This document shows, piece by piece, positions 12,354 through 22,073 of a stretch of 64,000 nt of DNA. Every line of letters starts with the position of its first letter. Position 1 is the first letter of the stretch. Source of the DNA: Cordia subcordata (taxonomy: Eukaryota > Streptophyta > Magnoliopsida > Boraginales > Cordiaceae); contig JAPTOF010000008.1 of the NCBI GenBank assembly GCA_028554755.1, positions 15,543,001 to 15,607,000 of the forward strand, in the 5' to 3' direction. A program made the position numbers and the translations under genes. The notes below the pieces were generated by a model. The model had not been told where the DNA came from, did not search any database, and worked only from the letters and a program-made list of their open reading frames with translations.

Positions 12354-12990
12354 GATGAGGCTCTTATCTGCTTATGAAATAAAGCAAAGAGAATGGGTAA
12401 GCACCCGCCATGGCTGCAAAACTCACAGTTGCATGTGGAAGAAACAAACCCATATCAAGTCCAATCCACATACTAACTGGGCTGCCTGGCCAAGATACGG
12501 GTCACTTTTTTTTTTTTTCTCAATGTTTCTGTCATTTGCTCAGAGACATCAGAAAAACAAAATAAACAAGGAGAATCATCACAGCCTCATTATTTTTTCT
12601 TTTCTTTCTTTCTTTTTTCCTTTCCCCTGCCTAAGTCAGACTCCACCATTACCCCATATTTCTCAATAGTGTAAAATGGGTAAAAAGAACAAAGACCAGA
12701 GGATATCCAGAGTTCCACAGAGATTTGTTTTTTTAAGCTAAAGGCCGATTATAACATCCAATTACAACATCATATAGTAGTAATTAATCCCTAGACTACT
12801 CACACTAAAATTTGGACTACTCATAGGACTTGACCACTAGGACTTTGGTACAGAGATATTTTTTCCCTACAAATATTTTCCCAAGTTATTTTACTGCAAA
12901 CAAGAATGCGCCTAAAAGCTATGTCATACAGACTCTTACTTGCAAAAAATAATTACTTTTTCAACGGATCAGAGCTATAAGCTCTAAGCA
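12354..12990. repeat. Array unit c
   Basis: Head 'gatgaggctcttatctg', core ATG at 12410 and block 'gggctgcctggccaagatac'. It also carries 'gagacatcagaaaaacaaa', shared with units b and d, and 'atcatcacagcctcattat'. The frame from the core ATG runs about 60 codons but reads into a low-complexity T-rich stretch. Confidence 0.7.
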
Positions 12991-13570
12991 AAATGACTCT
13001 CAGATCTGCTTATGAGATAAGGCAAAGAGAATTTGAAGGGGCGCAATGGCTGCGGATCTCACCAGTTGCATGTGAGAGAAACAAATCCGTATGAAGACCG
13101 ACCCACATACCATCTGGGCTTCTCCCAGCCATGGAGCGGGCCGCTTCTTCCCTTGATGCTCACTTCATTTGCTCAAAGACAACAGAAAATACAAAATAAA
13201 CAAGAAGGATCATCACAGCCTCATTATATTTCCCTTTTCTTTCTTTCTTTCTTTCTTGCAGGGGCCAAATCACAATTTAACCAAACAAAAACAGACACTC
13301 ATGACTATACATTTACAAGGTTCGGATTTGAGAGAGCAATCAAAAAGATGGAAATTAAAAGGGGAAAATGGTGTTCATCCAAACTTCAGATGATAATAGT
13401 CAAACTTCTCAGAGGGGAGAGACTGTCTTTAGTATGGAAACAGATCGCCGTGCCGAAAAATAGACTCAACCACTTGAGCCACTCTCTAATTCCAAACACA
13501 CCTGTAATTTTTTAACAAGAGATCTTGGGACCTCAGGCACGATAAAGAGAGCTTATAGGATATAACCAAA
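12991..13570. repeat. Array unit d
   Basis: Head 'aaatgactctcagatctg', core ATG at 13046 (gcgcaATGGctgc), the 'ccatctgggcttctcccagc' variant and 'atcatcacagcctcattat'. About 580 bp. The core frame closes after eight codons. Confidence 0.7.
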
Positions 13571-13856
13571 ATGAGGCTCAGATCTGTTTACAAGACAAGG
13601 CAAAGGGAATGAAGAACCGCCATGGCTGCAAAACTCACCAGTTGCATGTGGGAGAAGAACTCAAACTGAGTCCGACCCACTTGCCATCTGGGCTGCCCCG
13701 CCAAGATACTGGTCATTTTTTCCTCAATGCCAGCTTCACCAGCTCAGAGACGAGAAGAAAAGACAAGAAGAATCGTCACAGCCTCATATACATAGAAAGA
13801 ACAAGTATGTTTGGATTGCTTAAGAGGGTGTTTGGATTGGCTTAAGAAATAGAAAT

Positions 13857-13883
13857 GGAAACGAAACGAAACGAAACGAAGCG
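13857..13883. repeat. (AAACG)n microsatellite
   Basis: About five near-perfect copies of the pentamer inside array unit e. Confidence 0.9.
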
Positions 13884-13949
13884 ACAAACACGGGGTAAAT
13901 GCAATTTACAGAAGATCGAAAGGTTCCCTGGGTTCGATCTCCTCAGAAA

Positions 13950-14042
13950 CAAGGGTGGTTGTTGTTGAAGTTAAAGGGAGGAAATCATAGGCACTAGCAG
14001 AGAGGGGCAACCACCCTTGAGAAATTCCCAGTCTCTCTCTGC
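13950..14042. other. Nested inverted repeats in the array tail
   Basis: CAAGGGTGGTTG at 13950-13961 is the exact reverse complement of CAACCACCCTTG at 14008-14019 (46-nt loop). A second, smaller stem pairs GCAGAGAG at 13997-14004 with CTCTCTGC at 14035-14042. The two are mutually exclusive folds. The smaller one recurs in degenerate form near 10440-10490, while the 12-bp arm was seen only in this unit. It does not match any miRNA precursor I can recall. Confidence 0.5.
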
Positions 14043-14094
14043 TGCCTCATTCTTTTCTCTGAGCCAGTGTTGCTCCATGATTGCTCTGCTCGGA

Positions 14095-14108
14095 GTATAA
14101 ATTTATAG
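14095..14108 (-). promoter_or_regulatory. TATA-like site at the array edge
   Basis: Read on the minus strand the site is CTATAAATTTATAC. It lies about 50 nt upstream of the conserved tail and directs leftward, into the array. It could be a promoter for a non-coding transcript across the units. AT-rich DNA lies on its right, so chance is a real alternative. Confidence 0.3.
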
Positions 14109-14110
14109 AG

Positions 14111-14308
14111 TGCGCACATGAATAGTTGTTGTCACAGCTTTTTATGGTTTTTTATTTTTATTTTGTGTTATGAGAAAATATTTTTTTAATATGATATTAC
14201 ACTACTATATAAAATTTAATATTACACTATTAATATTACATTAATATGATATAAAAAATATTATTTTTAGTCATTCAATTGTTAAATTTTATCATTTTTA
14301 ATTTTTTA
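14111..14308. other. AT-rich spacer, no gene
   Basis: Highly AT-rich, with short repeats of 'aatattacactattaatatt' type. No coding or known element signal. Confidence 0.5.
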
Positions 14309-14488
14309 CGACTTGTTTGGATTTACAATAATTATTTGGCTTAACTTTCAAAAAAATTAAAATTCTTTAAAAAAAAAAAGTTCAAATACAATTGTTTTCA
14401 AAAGCTAAAACTTTTAGGTTTTTTAAAAAATATTATTTTCAAAAATTGTTAAAAAAATACTTCCAGAAAAACCAATCTAAACGAATGT
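14309..14488. mobile_element. Diverged MITE related to 6657-6881
   Basis: The left end CGACTTGTTTGGATTTAC follows TTA (14306-14308). The right end contains ACCAATCTAAACGAATGTG, a partial inverted match. The inside is poly-A and poly-T like the other copy. Ends are imperfect and no right-hand TTA is visible, so this is an old or truncated copy. Confidence 0.45.
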
Positions 14489-14563
14489 GAGAATGATGAA
14501 AACAATAAATTTTTATATTCATAGGCTCCTTTTTGCTTGGTCGAGACTTTCTACACACCTGTA

Positions 14564-17500
14564 TCTACTACTACTTATATTAAAACTGTTGTCAGTTCTT
14601 CCTCCTTTCACCATTTGCTTATTTTGGCATTTTCATTCATCCACGTCAAGTTTAACATTTTTGTTTACTTTTTTTAATGATCAATTGATGAGATGATGCT
14701 ATCATTTCATTGCTTTTTACCACATCCCATACACACTAAATAAACAATGTATCTTTTTGCATGTGTGTACACGTGTCATTAATTTGCTTCTTTAAAGATG
14801 TGTATCAATGGCTGATATTAATTTATCTTATCTTCTAACACCTGTCATAGTATAGCGTACCTATGCTAACCCTGGGCACCCTCGCGTGTGCTCAATATCT
14901 TATGTTGTATATGGAAATTGTGGCAAATTTTTTTATTATTTTTTATATTTGTATATTGGTTTTTAAATGTATATAAAGATTATTCTATCTAATAATATTC
15001 TCAATTCCCAAATTATTACATGAACCCTAATCTGATTGGGGCTTTTGATTTACTCTCCTTTAATGGCAAATTTTCTAATCTTAGCCTTCATCCGCATGGC
15101 AACACTAGGTTGTGCTTGATTTTGAGTCCTGTCAGGTAATGGTGTTAGGTGTTTGTGTCTCTCCTATGCATTATGGTATTGCCCTATACAAGTCACATTT
15201 ATTATATTTTCATCACATGCAGTTCACAGATTTTCTATTTCTAGATTTTTACTTTGGCCATTTGCAATACCCTAGGTATGAAACAAATCATTTTTATGCA
15301 TTAATATGGTGTTAGGTGTTATTTGTTATGTGTTATTGTTATTTGAAAAATCACTTTTCTTGTATTAAATGCATTAATATGCGGTTTCAATTTGCCATAT
15401 ACATTATAATTTTTATTTTGGTTTTGTTAATTATGTTTATCACATGTGATTAAAATTGAATCCATAAACTCATGTAATTGCTTCAGCCTGTTCCTATTTG
15501 TAATTTCTTCACTCTTAACACTAAATTTATTAATTCATGAACAATTACTTGTAATAACTCAAAAGATGTTACTTTAAAGTTTCTTATGTATGCTTTATAG
15601 ATATCATTTGTTGATATTGAAGTGGTTTTTTTAAAATGTAGTCATTGGATTCACTTATGCTTAAAATTGAATCCATAAACACATGTAATTACTTCAGCTT
15701 GTTCCTATTTGTGATAACTTGAAATATGTTACTTTAAAGGTTTCTTATATATGCTTTGTAGAAATCTTTCAGTGATATTATCGTAGGTAACATGTAGTAA
15801 TTGAGTTAAATTTATTACACAAGTGAAAAATTTTTACCTAGCCTTATTATTGTTTGTAATTTATCATCCATGAACATTGTATTATTGTTTTATAAACTAA
15901 TAATATAGTTTGCATTCTATTATTCAATTAATTTAACAAAGGTTGAATGGATAGGTGAATCGAGTCCCTCGCCAACCTGATTGAACAATCAAAAGAGTGT
16001 CATGTCATTGTTTGCACTATACATGTGTAGGATGTTAAGCATCTTAACATACCAACTCAAGTTGTCAGTATTGGTCATGGGACTACCAATTCACACAAAT
16101 TGACACAATTGTCTTCAAATACCTAAAAGTCTTCAAAGAGTAGATTTTCCAACCCTGTGCTACACACGACTATAGCTGAACTTAAGCAAGTTCAAAAGGT
16201 TTGTGTCATCATTTTCCATTAATTTATTTCTAATATCCTATGTTATACCATGGTTGTATATTAGAGCAACAATGTTATATTATAACATGTTTGTACTTCA
16301 TATGTCATGAAAGATGTGTTGTTGTATTAGCTGAGATTTAGACATTGATACGTGATGATGATTAGGTGTATATTAGATGCTTTCAATGTAACAAAAAAGT
16401 TACTACTGAACAGGGAAAGTTTTGGTGTAGTAAATGTGAAGAATATGCTCACATGGTGGCTCCCAGGTGGTAAATTGCATCAGATATATGTATATATTAT
16501 AAATGAATATTTACTGTGATATTTTTAGTTATATTGACCTTTAATTTGGTACTAGGTATAAAGCACACATTGTTGTGGTTGACTCTCTGACACTGTTTCT
16601 TTTTAATGTTTGACGATGAAATTGTTCACATTGTGAACAAACAGGATGCAAATTTGATCCTAGAAATGCATGCGGTGCTGCCTAATAAAATCCTTTATAT
16701 ATTACTTTTATATGGTACATTTTATATTATGATCAAAATAACTTTATATGTTATAATTAGGCTGGTAATAATGGCAATTTCCCAGTCAACTTGATGACTT
16801 GGTGAATAAACATCTACTATTTCAAGTGAAGGTTTCTAATGTTAACAACGAATGGCTTAGGAATAATTTGGCAACTATTTTTACTGTAGTCAATGTATCT
16901 AATGATATGGATCTCATTAATTCTTTCATGTGCTATCATGGCCTTGATATGGTAGTTCAGTTTATATAATGTGGTTGCTTATTTTATTTGCTATATTTTT
17001 TATTTCTATAATAAATGGTTATGCAAAACAATACAATATCAGGGTTAGACAAGTAACATTGATCTGTCTTATGATGCTAAGTCGAAAAGAAACATGCAAT
17101 CTTTTAGAGGTTGTAATGCATTTGTTATTTATATATTAATATGTTGTATATAAGTATTAAATTTGAATATATACCAATACCTCTTGCAGTGTTAATATTT
17201 GTTGGGTAGGAAAGCTTTTCGGGGTCTATTGATGGTAAGTCCACCGTTTACATGTCTTCTTGGCTTATACAATGCAAGCGCAAACTATTTGAACTTGACC
17301 CCACATTGATGGAGTTGGCGTCGACGCAATCATCATCAAGCAACCTAGGCATATCCATTAAGACTAAAGAAATGTCGTCTATTGGTCCATGTGAATACCA
17401 TGATTGACTGATTATTGTGCTCAACTATTTAGTACAAGTGACAAAATATGTATTACCTTTTTTGATTACCTATGTATTTTGGTTGTCAAAACTATTATCA

Positions 17501-17590
17501 ATCTGTATTGCTTCTATGTTTTTGTTAATCAGACCATCACATATATGTATGGTCTCATTTTGCTTGGTCCAGACTTTCTACGCATCTATA
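14564..17590 (+). repeat. Helitron head, first copy
   Basis: The 5' end and the following 1.4-1.5 kb are repeated at 17597. Shared landmarks are 'caagtttaacattttt' (14646 and 17683), 'tattctcaattcccaaatta' (14996 and 18007), the 'atggcaacactaggttgtgc' region (15096 and 18095) and 'gatgttaagcatc' (16031 and 18820). After the shared part this copy continues into the C-terminal half of an RPA-like gene, while the second copy continues into the central OB-fold exons. Confidence 0.7.
16361..17405 (+). pseudogene. RPA-like protein, C-terminal exons with zinc finger
   Basis: The frame at 16367-16471 reads CFQCNKKV then GKFWCSKCEEYAH, a CX2C...CX2C zinc ribbon as in the C-terminal DNA-binding domain of RPA large subunit. 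An intron-like GT...AG interval (16472 to about 16555) follows. The next exon pieces read AHIVVVDS..., MFDDEIVHIVNKQDANLILE (16606) and FPVNLDDLVNKHLLFQVKV (about 16780), which fit the OB-fold of the same domain. A stop lies just ahead of the zinc exon. In a Helitron, RPA is thought to serve single-stranded DNA binding in rolling-circle transposition. The N-terminal and middle exons are missing here. Confidence 0.6.
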
Positions 17591-17596
17591 TCTACT

Positions 17597-19821
17597 TCTA
17601 CTACTACTTATACAAAAACTGTTGCTAGTTCTTCCTCTTTTCACCAATTGCTTATTCTGGCATTTTTGTTCACCCACATCAAGTTTAACATTTTTCATTT
17701 ACTTTTTATTAATGATCAATGGCTGAAATGATGCTATTATTTTACTACTTTTCCCACATCCCATTCACACCAAATAAACAATGTCCCTTTTTGTATATGT
17801 ATACACATGTCATTCCTTTGCTTCTTTAAAGATGTGTATCAACAGTGTCGTAGTATAGCGTACTTGTGCCAACCCCATGCACCCCCGCGTGTGCTCAATA
17901 TCTTATGCAGTATATAGGTGTTTCCCTTGGAAATTGTGGCAGTTTTTGTATTTGTATATGGGTTTATAAACGCATGCTTTGTATAAAGCTTATTTTATCT
18001 AATAATATTCTCAATTCCCAAATTATTACATGAACCCTAATCTAATTAGGGCTTTTGATTTAAGACAATTTTTTTTATCTTAGCCTACATCCACATGGCA
18101 ACGCTAGGTTGTGCTTGATTCTGAGTTATGTCGGAAAATGGTGTTAAGTGTTTGTGTCTCTCCTTTGCATTATGGTATCACCCATCCTTTACCATACACA
18201 CAAGTCATATTTATTGTTTTGTTCACATGGATAAGTGTTTCACAGATTTTCTATTTCTGGGCTTATACGTTGGCGATTTGCAATACCTTAGGTATAAAAC
18301 AATCTTGCCTTTTTATTTTTTATTTGTTATTTGCTATTGTTATTTGAAAAATCATTTTTCTTATATTAAATGCATTAATATGCATTTTCAATTTGCCGTA
18401 TATATGATAAATCTTATGTTGGTTTTGTTAATTATGTTTATCACATATGATTAAAATTGAATCCATAAACACATGTAATTGCTTCGGCCTGTTCCTATTT
18501 GTGATAACTTGAAATGTGTTACTTTAAAGTTTCTTATGTATGCTTTCTAGATATCTTTCGTTGATATTAAGGTAGGTAATATGCAGTACTTGGGTTGAAT
18601 TTATTACACAAGTGAAAAATTTTTACCTAGCGTTATTATTATTTGTAATTTATCATCCATGAACATTGTATTATTGTTTGATAAATTGATAATATAGTTT
18701 GCATTCTATTATTTAGTTAATTTAACAAAGGCTTAATGGATAGATGAATTGAGTCCCTCGGCAACCTAATTGAGCAATCAAAAGGGTGTCATGTCATTGT
18801 TCGTGATGCACATGTATGGGATGTTAAGCATCCTGACATACTAACTCGAGTTGGCAGTATTGGTGCGGTTTTGATAGATGAAATGGTTCCATCATTGACC
18901 ATATTTTACTATTTTATGCAATTTATATTGGTTATCAGTTCTAATTTATTTGATTTTATTGGTGTTGTAATTACAGCATGTGCTCAATTGAGGACTTTAT
19001 AATTGACGATAGAGGTGATGGTCAATTTGTACCTCACAATCACCGAATCTAGTTTGAAGGTGTTACGATTGTGCGGGACAAGAGATTTTGGATACCAACA
19101 TGGCCGAATATGATTACAACTTTGTGCGCTTCGGCTCAATCAATAGGGTGTTGTTGATACAACTTTATGCTTTGGTTGGTATTTTGTTGATTGTACTTAT
19201 TATAAATGTCTATATTGTATAATATTTATATATCATTTAATTTCATTCTTTGTGCTATTTGTGGTAGATGTGATGGCTGAGGTTGTTTCGGTTGGCACTA
19301 TCCAAAACACAACAGTGAGATCACATCCCCGTCACTTCATTGAATTAGTTCTACAGGATGCTGAATATGTGGTTTCGTATTCTAATGTGATAAAATGTGA
19401 TATTATTCTTATTTTTCTTAATGAGTATTTAATAGTTGTTATCTCATTATCAGATATGCTTATTGTTATGAGTATTTAATAGTTGCTATTAAGTGTTACA
19501 ATATTGTTCAGATTGAGGGCACTCTGGGGATTTTGCTGATCAGATGGTGTCATTTGTTGTATCCAATCCTTCTATGCTTGTTATCATCTTTATCATGATG
19601 GCTAAGCTTAAGTCATTTCGAGGTTAAATTAATTTTTTTATTTAAATATTGATTGATACTTTTTTATATATTTTGTTTACTGGGAAACTAAATGCACATT
19701 TTGCATTATGTGCGGAATAGGAAATCCTCAGGTAAGTGATGCATTTCATGCATGGAAGTTGCTGCTTAATTCTCAGAAGTCACATGCTCTTGCATTTTGT
19801 GTCAAGTACTGCTTAATTCTT
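17597..19821 (+). repeat. Helitron head, second copy
   Basis: Starts in 'tctactactacttataca', preceded by extra ACTTC repeats, and parallels 14564 onward for about 1.3 kb with many point differences and small indels. It then carries central RPA exons, and is cut at 19821 by the copia-derived repeat. Confidence 0.7.
18960..19821 (+). pseudogene. RPA-like protein, central OB-fold exons
   Basis: Exon-like pieces: 18977-19200 contains CSIEDFIIDDRGDGQFVPHN and DYNFVRFGSINRV in shifted frames; 19258-19370 contains VVDVMAEVVSVGTIQNTTV and HFIELVLQDAE; 19505-19625 contains LWGDFADQMVSFVVSN and MMAKLKSFRG. These match the consecutive OB-folds (DBD-A/DBD-B) of plant RPA1-like proteins, where 'DVIGEVV', 'LEDL' and 'LWG.YAD' occupy the same places. 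Introns separate the pieces, frames are shifted, and at least one in-frame stop is present. The gene runs into the copia complex at 19822 and its C-terminal part is not found downstream. Confidence 0.6.
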
Positions 19822-22073
19822 AGTTGTTGGAGTTATTCCAACATTCCCAGTCATGGTAATTCTAGTTGGGGTGTTCCCAGCATTCACAGTAACATTTGGG
19901 GTAGCAATAGAGACCCCAGTCACACTCGTTCCAGCAGTCTAAGTTTGGGTGTTGTCCACAAATTGGACTTTATCGTTATTCCCAATTTGAGTTTGATCAT
20001 TATGTCCAGACATGACTGAAAGCTTCGATTATAAGATTTTTTCTGCACTCAACCAACCAAAAGTTAGTAAGTTAGTCTAATATAAACGTGTAAACAACAG
20101 AAAATAAAATTCTAATTTTTGTTCAAGACAGATTTGAAAACTGTAAGTAATAGATACCACAGTTTATTAAACCTGTAGAAATTTAGAATAATTAAATCTT
20201 TTAAGACTGTTAGCTTTTAATAATAAAATAGAACAGAAAATAAATCACAAAATATTTAGAGACTAGACTTGAAATAACAAATAAGCAAGAGTAAAGAAAA
20301 ATAGTCGAGGCTCGAGAAACTCGATTTCCTTAAAAGATTTACGCCCCTCCCACGATGCTAAAGGTTATGACGTATCCTTCCCAGGATACAATGACTATAC
20401 CTCTTGACTGTGATAGCACACTGAAGCAAGAGCCTGTGAACGAGAAGTGTAGGACTCTCTCTGTATAATGAAATTAAGAATTACAGAATGCTATAAAAAA
20501 TATGCAGTGTACTAACACGAGAATACTTGGTCCTTAGCTTCTTCTGGACTCGGCTATATATAGAGGAGCAACCAGACAAAATGCAATTAAGGGAGTAACA
20601 AACTTGCCCTTCAACAGTCAAAAACATTAGTCCAACAGTAAAAAGACGCCCAGGAAAAAAGCTCACCTGACCAGGTAATAAGCAAACGTATTGGAGTTTA
20701 AATCCCGAGCTTTAATGTATCAGTTACGTCCTCTTCAAAATCTTCAGATGTTTGAGAATTTTTCCCAAAAAAAAAACCAATCCGAAGCGAAAACCATGTC
20801 CTCTTCAAAATCTTCAGAGAACAAGCAAACATGCTGGAGTTTGGATCCTAAGCTTTAATGTATCAGTTACGTCCTCTTCAAAATCTTTAGATGTTCGATA
20901 ATTTTTCCCAAAAAAGAACAATCCAGAGCGAAAACCACGTCTTCTTCAAAATCTTCAGAGAACAATCTGGAGTGAAAAACTGGGCCACACCCGCGACGCG
21001 CCATGCCGTGCCGCATCCTCGGACCCGAACCGGCAGGCCGTGCCATGCGGGCGCGCAAGTGCGCAGTGGGTTAAAATGCCCACCATGTATTGTCTTCCCT
21101 TCATATGTCTTGTTGGCATACCTCATAAAGGAATCTATATATAAAGTGAGCAAAAGTTTATTGGTTTTCCTATGTGGGAAACAAACCCACACACAACCAA
21201 ATCAAACAACCAAACTAGTAACACACTCAACTTTGGTTGCTAATTTCTCATTCACCTTTAATCCATTTCTAACATGTAAATATATCATGTTAACCCACTT
21301 GAAATAAGGAATGTAACAGTACCAACTGCTGACCCTTTTGACGTGCAGGACCCAACTCAAAAATTGAGTCAATATTGCTTTGACCTTATATTAAAACACT
21401 CCAAACTAACATTCTATATGATCTAAAAATGACTCTGAAAATGATAGAGCTAAAAACCAAGAAGTTGCTACGAGTGGTACAATAAATTTACCCTTTTTTG
21501 GACAATGTAGTACTTTAAAGCGTCCATTTCATGATATCACCAATATTGTGGATAAATCCCGAAAATCCAAGCATAAATCATTCGCATCCACAAGAACCAA
21601 TCGGATTGCTCATGTTAATTCTCATCTATTTCATGGATGGTATAACCAAGAAAATGGTTCTACAGTTGATAAATTATTAGCACTAAGCTCTCTCATTTCA
21701 TCTACCATTAAATTTGTTCTTAATAATTTTTGGATCAATGTCACGGAATACACTAAAATTCCAAAATATGGGTACAAGGTTGCTTTAGTGAATCACATGC
21801 TAATATTAGTGGCAACCTAAGTTCGAGCATTCAAGGTACTTTTTCTTGGTTTTAGAAATTATTATTTTAATATACTAATATTAAATACTTAATATTCCAT
21901 CTTTAAAGATAAATGTACCCTAACATACATATTTTTACATGAACCTCTGAACAACTTATAGATGTCGGCTCATCAAGAAATATTCATTCATAGCCAACAC
22001 TTGGTGGCCATTGCACAAGTGACCTCCTTTGCCATTTTGTTTACTTATTAGACACATTGATTCCATGATTTTA
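19822..22073 (-). repeat. Repeat unit R1 (LTR-like, leader, gag start)
   Basis: About 2.25 kb and roughly 90% alike with R2 by eye. Minus-strand order: LTR-like part with CTATATATAG TATA at 20550, U5-like part, TGGTATC-type site at about 20142-20159, leader and gag ATG at 20011-20013. R1 has an extra tandem block of about 142 bp (20.70-20.95 kb, 'cagttacgtcctcttcaaaa' repeated) absent from R2. A GC-rich patch at 20985-21060 stands out. The left edge abuts Helitron RPA sequence; the right edge abuts C1 pol. Confidence 0.7.
19825..20013 (-). pseudogene. Copia gag N-terminal fragment (R1 copy)
   Basis: Minus-strand frame begins MSGHNDQTQIGNNDKVQF and continues with a Thr/Asn/Val-rich low-complexity stretch typical of a copia gag N-terminus. 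It has one in-frame stop after about 24 codons and ends about 62 codons in, where Helitron sequence starts. The same frame in R2 (25734-25922) is what links the latter to the rest of gag. Confidence 0.55.

Larger units (their letters stand above)
7240..14110 (-). repeat. Degenerate tandem array, units of about 0.55-0.64 kb, function unknown
   Basis: About 6.9 kb made of related, diverged units. Each well-preserved unit contains, read on the plus strand: a head 'gaggctcagatctg' or close; about 40-50 bp later a core GCCATGGCTGCAAAA followed by an 'accagttgcatgtgg' block; a 'tgggctgccccgccaagata' block; and 'catcacagcctcat'. Some units end with a tail 'gcaaccaccctttgagaaa' plus 'ctctctgctgcctcattct'. 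The core ATG occurs at 7708, 8795, 9266, 9343, 10157 (weaker), 11251, 12410, 13046 and 13622. Five ordered units span 11200-14110; earlier ones are more decayed. Frames opening at the core ATGs stop after 4 to about 60 codons, so a protein-coding role is not supported. The array matches none of the LTR, LINE or Helitron sequence elsewhere in the window. The minus-strand assignment is only a guess from the TATA-like site at 14095. Confidence 0.7.
13571..14110. repeat. Array unit e, with complete tail
   Basis: Head 'atgaggctcagatctg', core ATG at 13622, block 'gggctgccccgccaagatac', an AAACG microsatellite and the clearest tail in the array (13997-14060). A 12-bp perfect inverted repeat (13950-13961 and 14008-14019) overlaps the tail. 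Confidence 0.7.

Noticed and set aside
13033..13515. 160-codon plus-strand ORF in array units d
   Set aside because: It crosses low-complexity Phe/Ser/Leu-rich pyrimidine tracts and its frame is broken in sister units; chance ORF.
13997..14060. Possible miRNA precursor in the array tail
   Set aside because: The stem-loops are short (8-12 bp) and no known mature miRNA sequence was recognised; reported only as an inverted repeat.
7240..14110. CRISPR-like or direct-repeat defence array
   Set aside because: Plant nuclear context, 0.55-0.64 kb units with gradual divergence and no uniform repeats and spacers.
20891..21307. 138-codon plus-strand ORF and opposing minus-strand ORFs in R1
   Set aside because: They arise in a GC-rich, indel-prone patch of an LTR-like repeat; the R2 copy does not preserve them.
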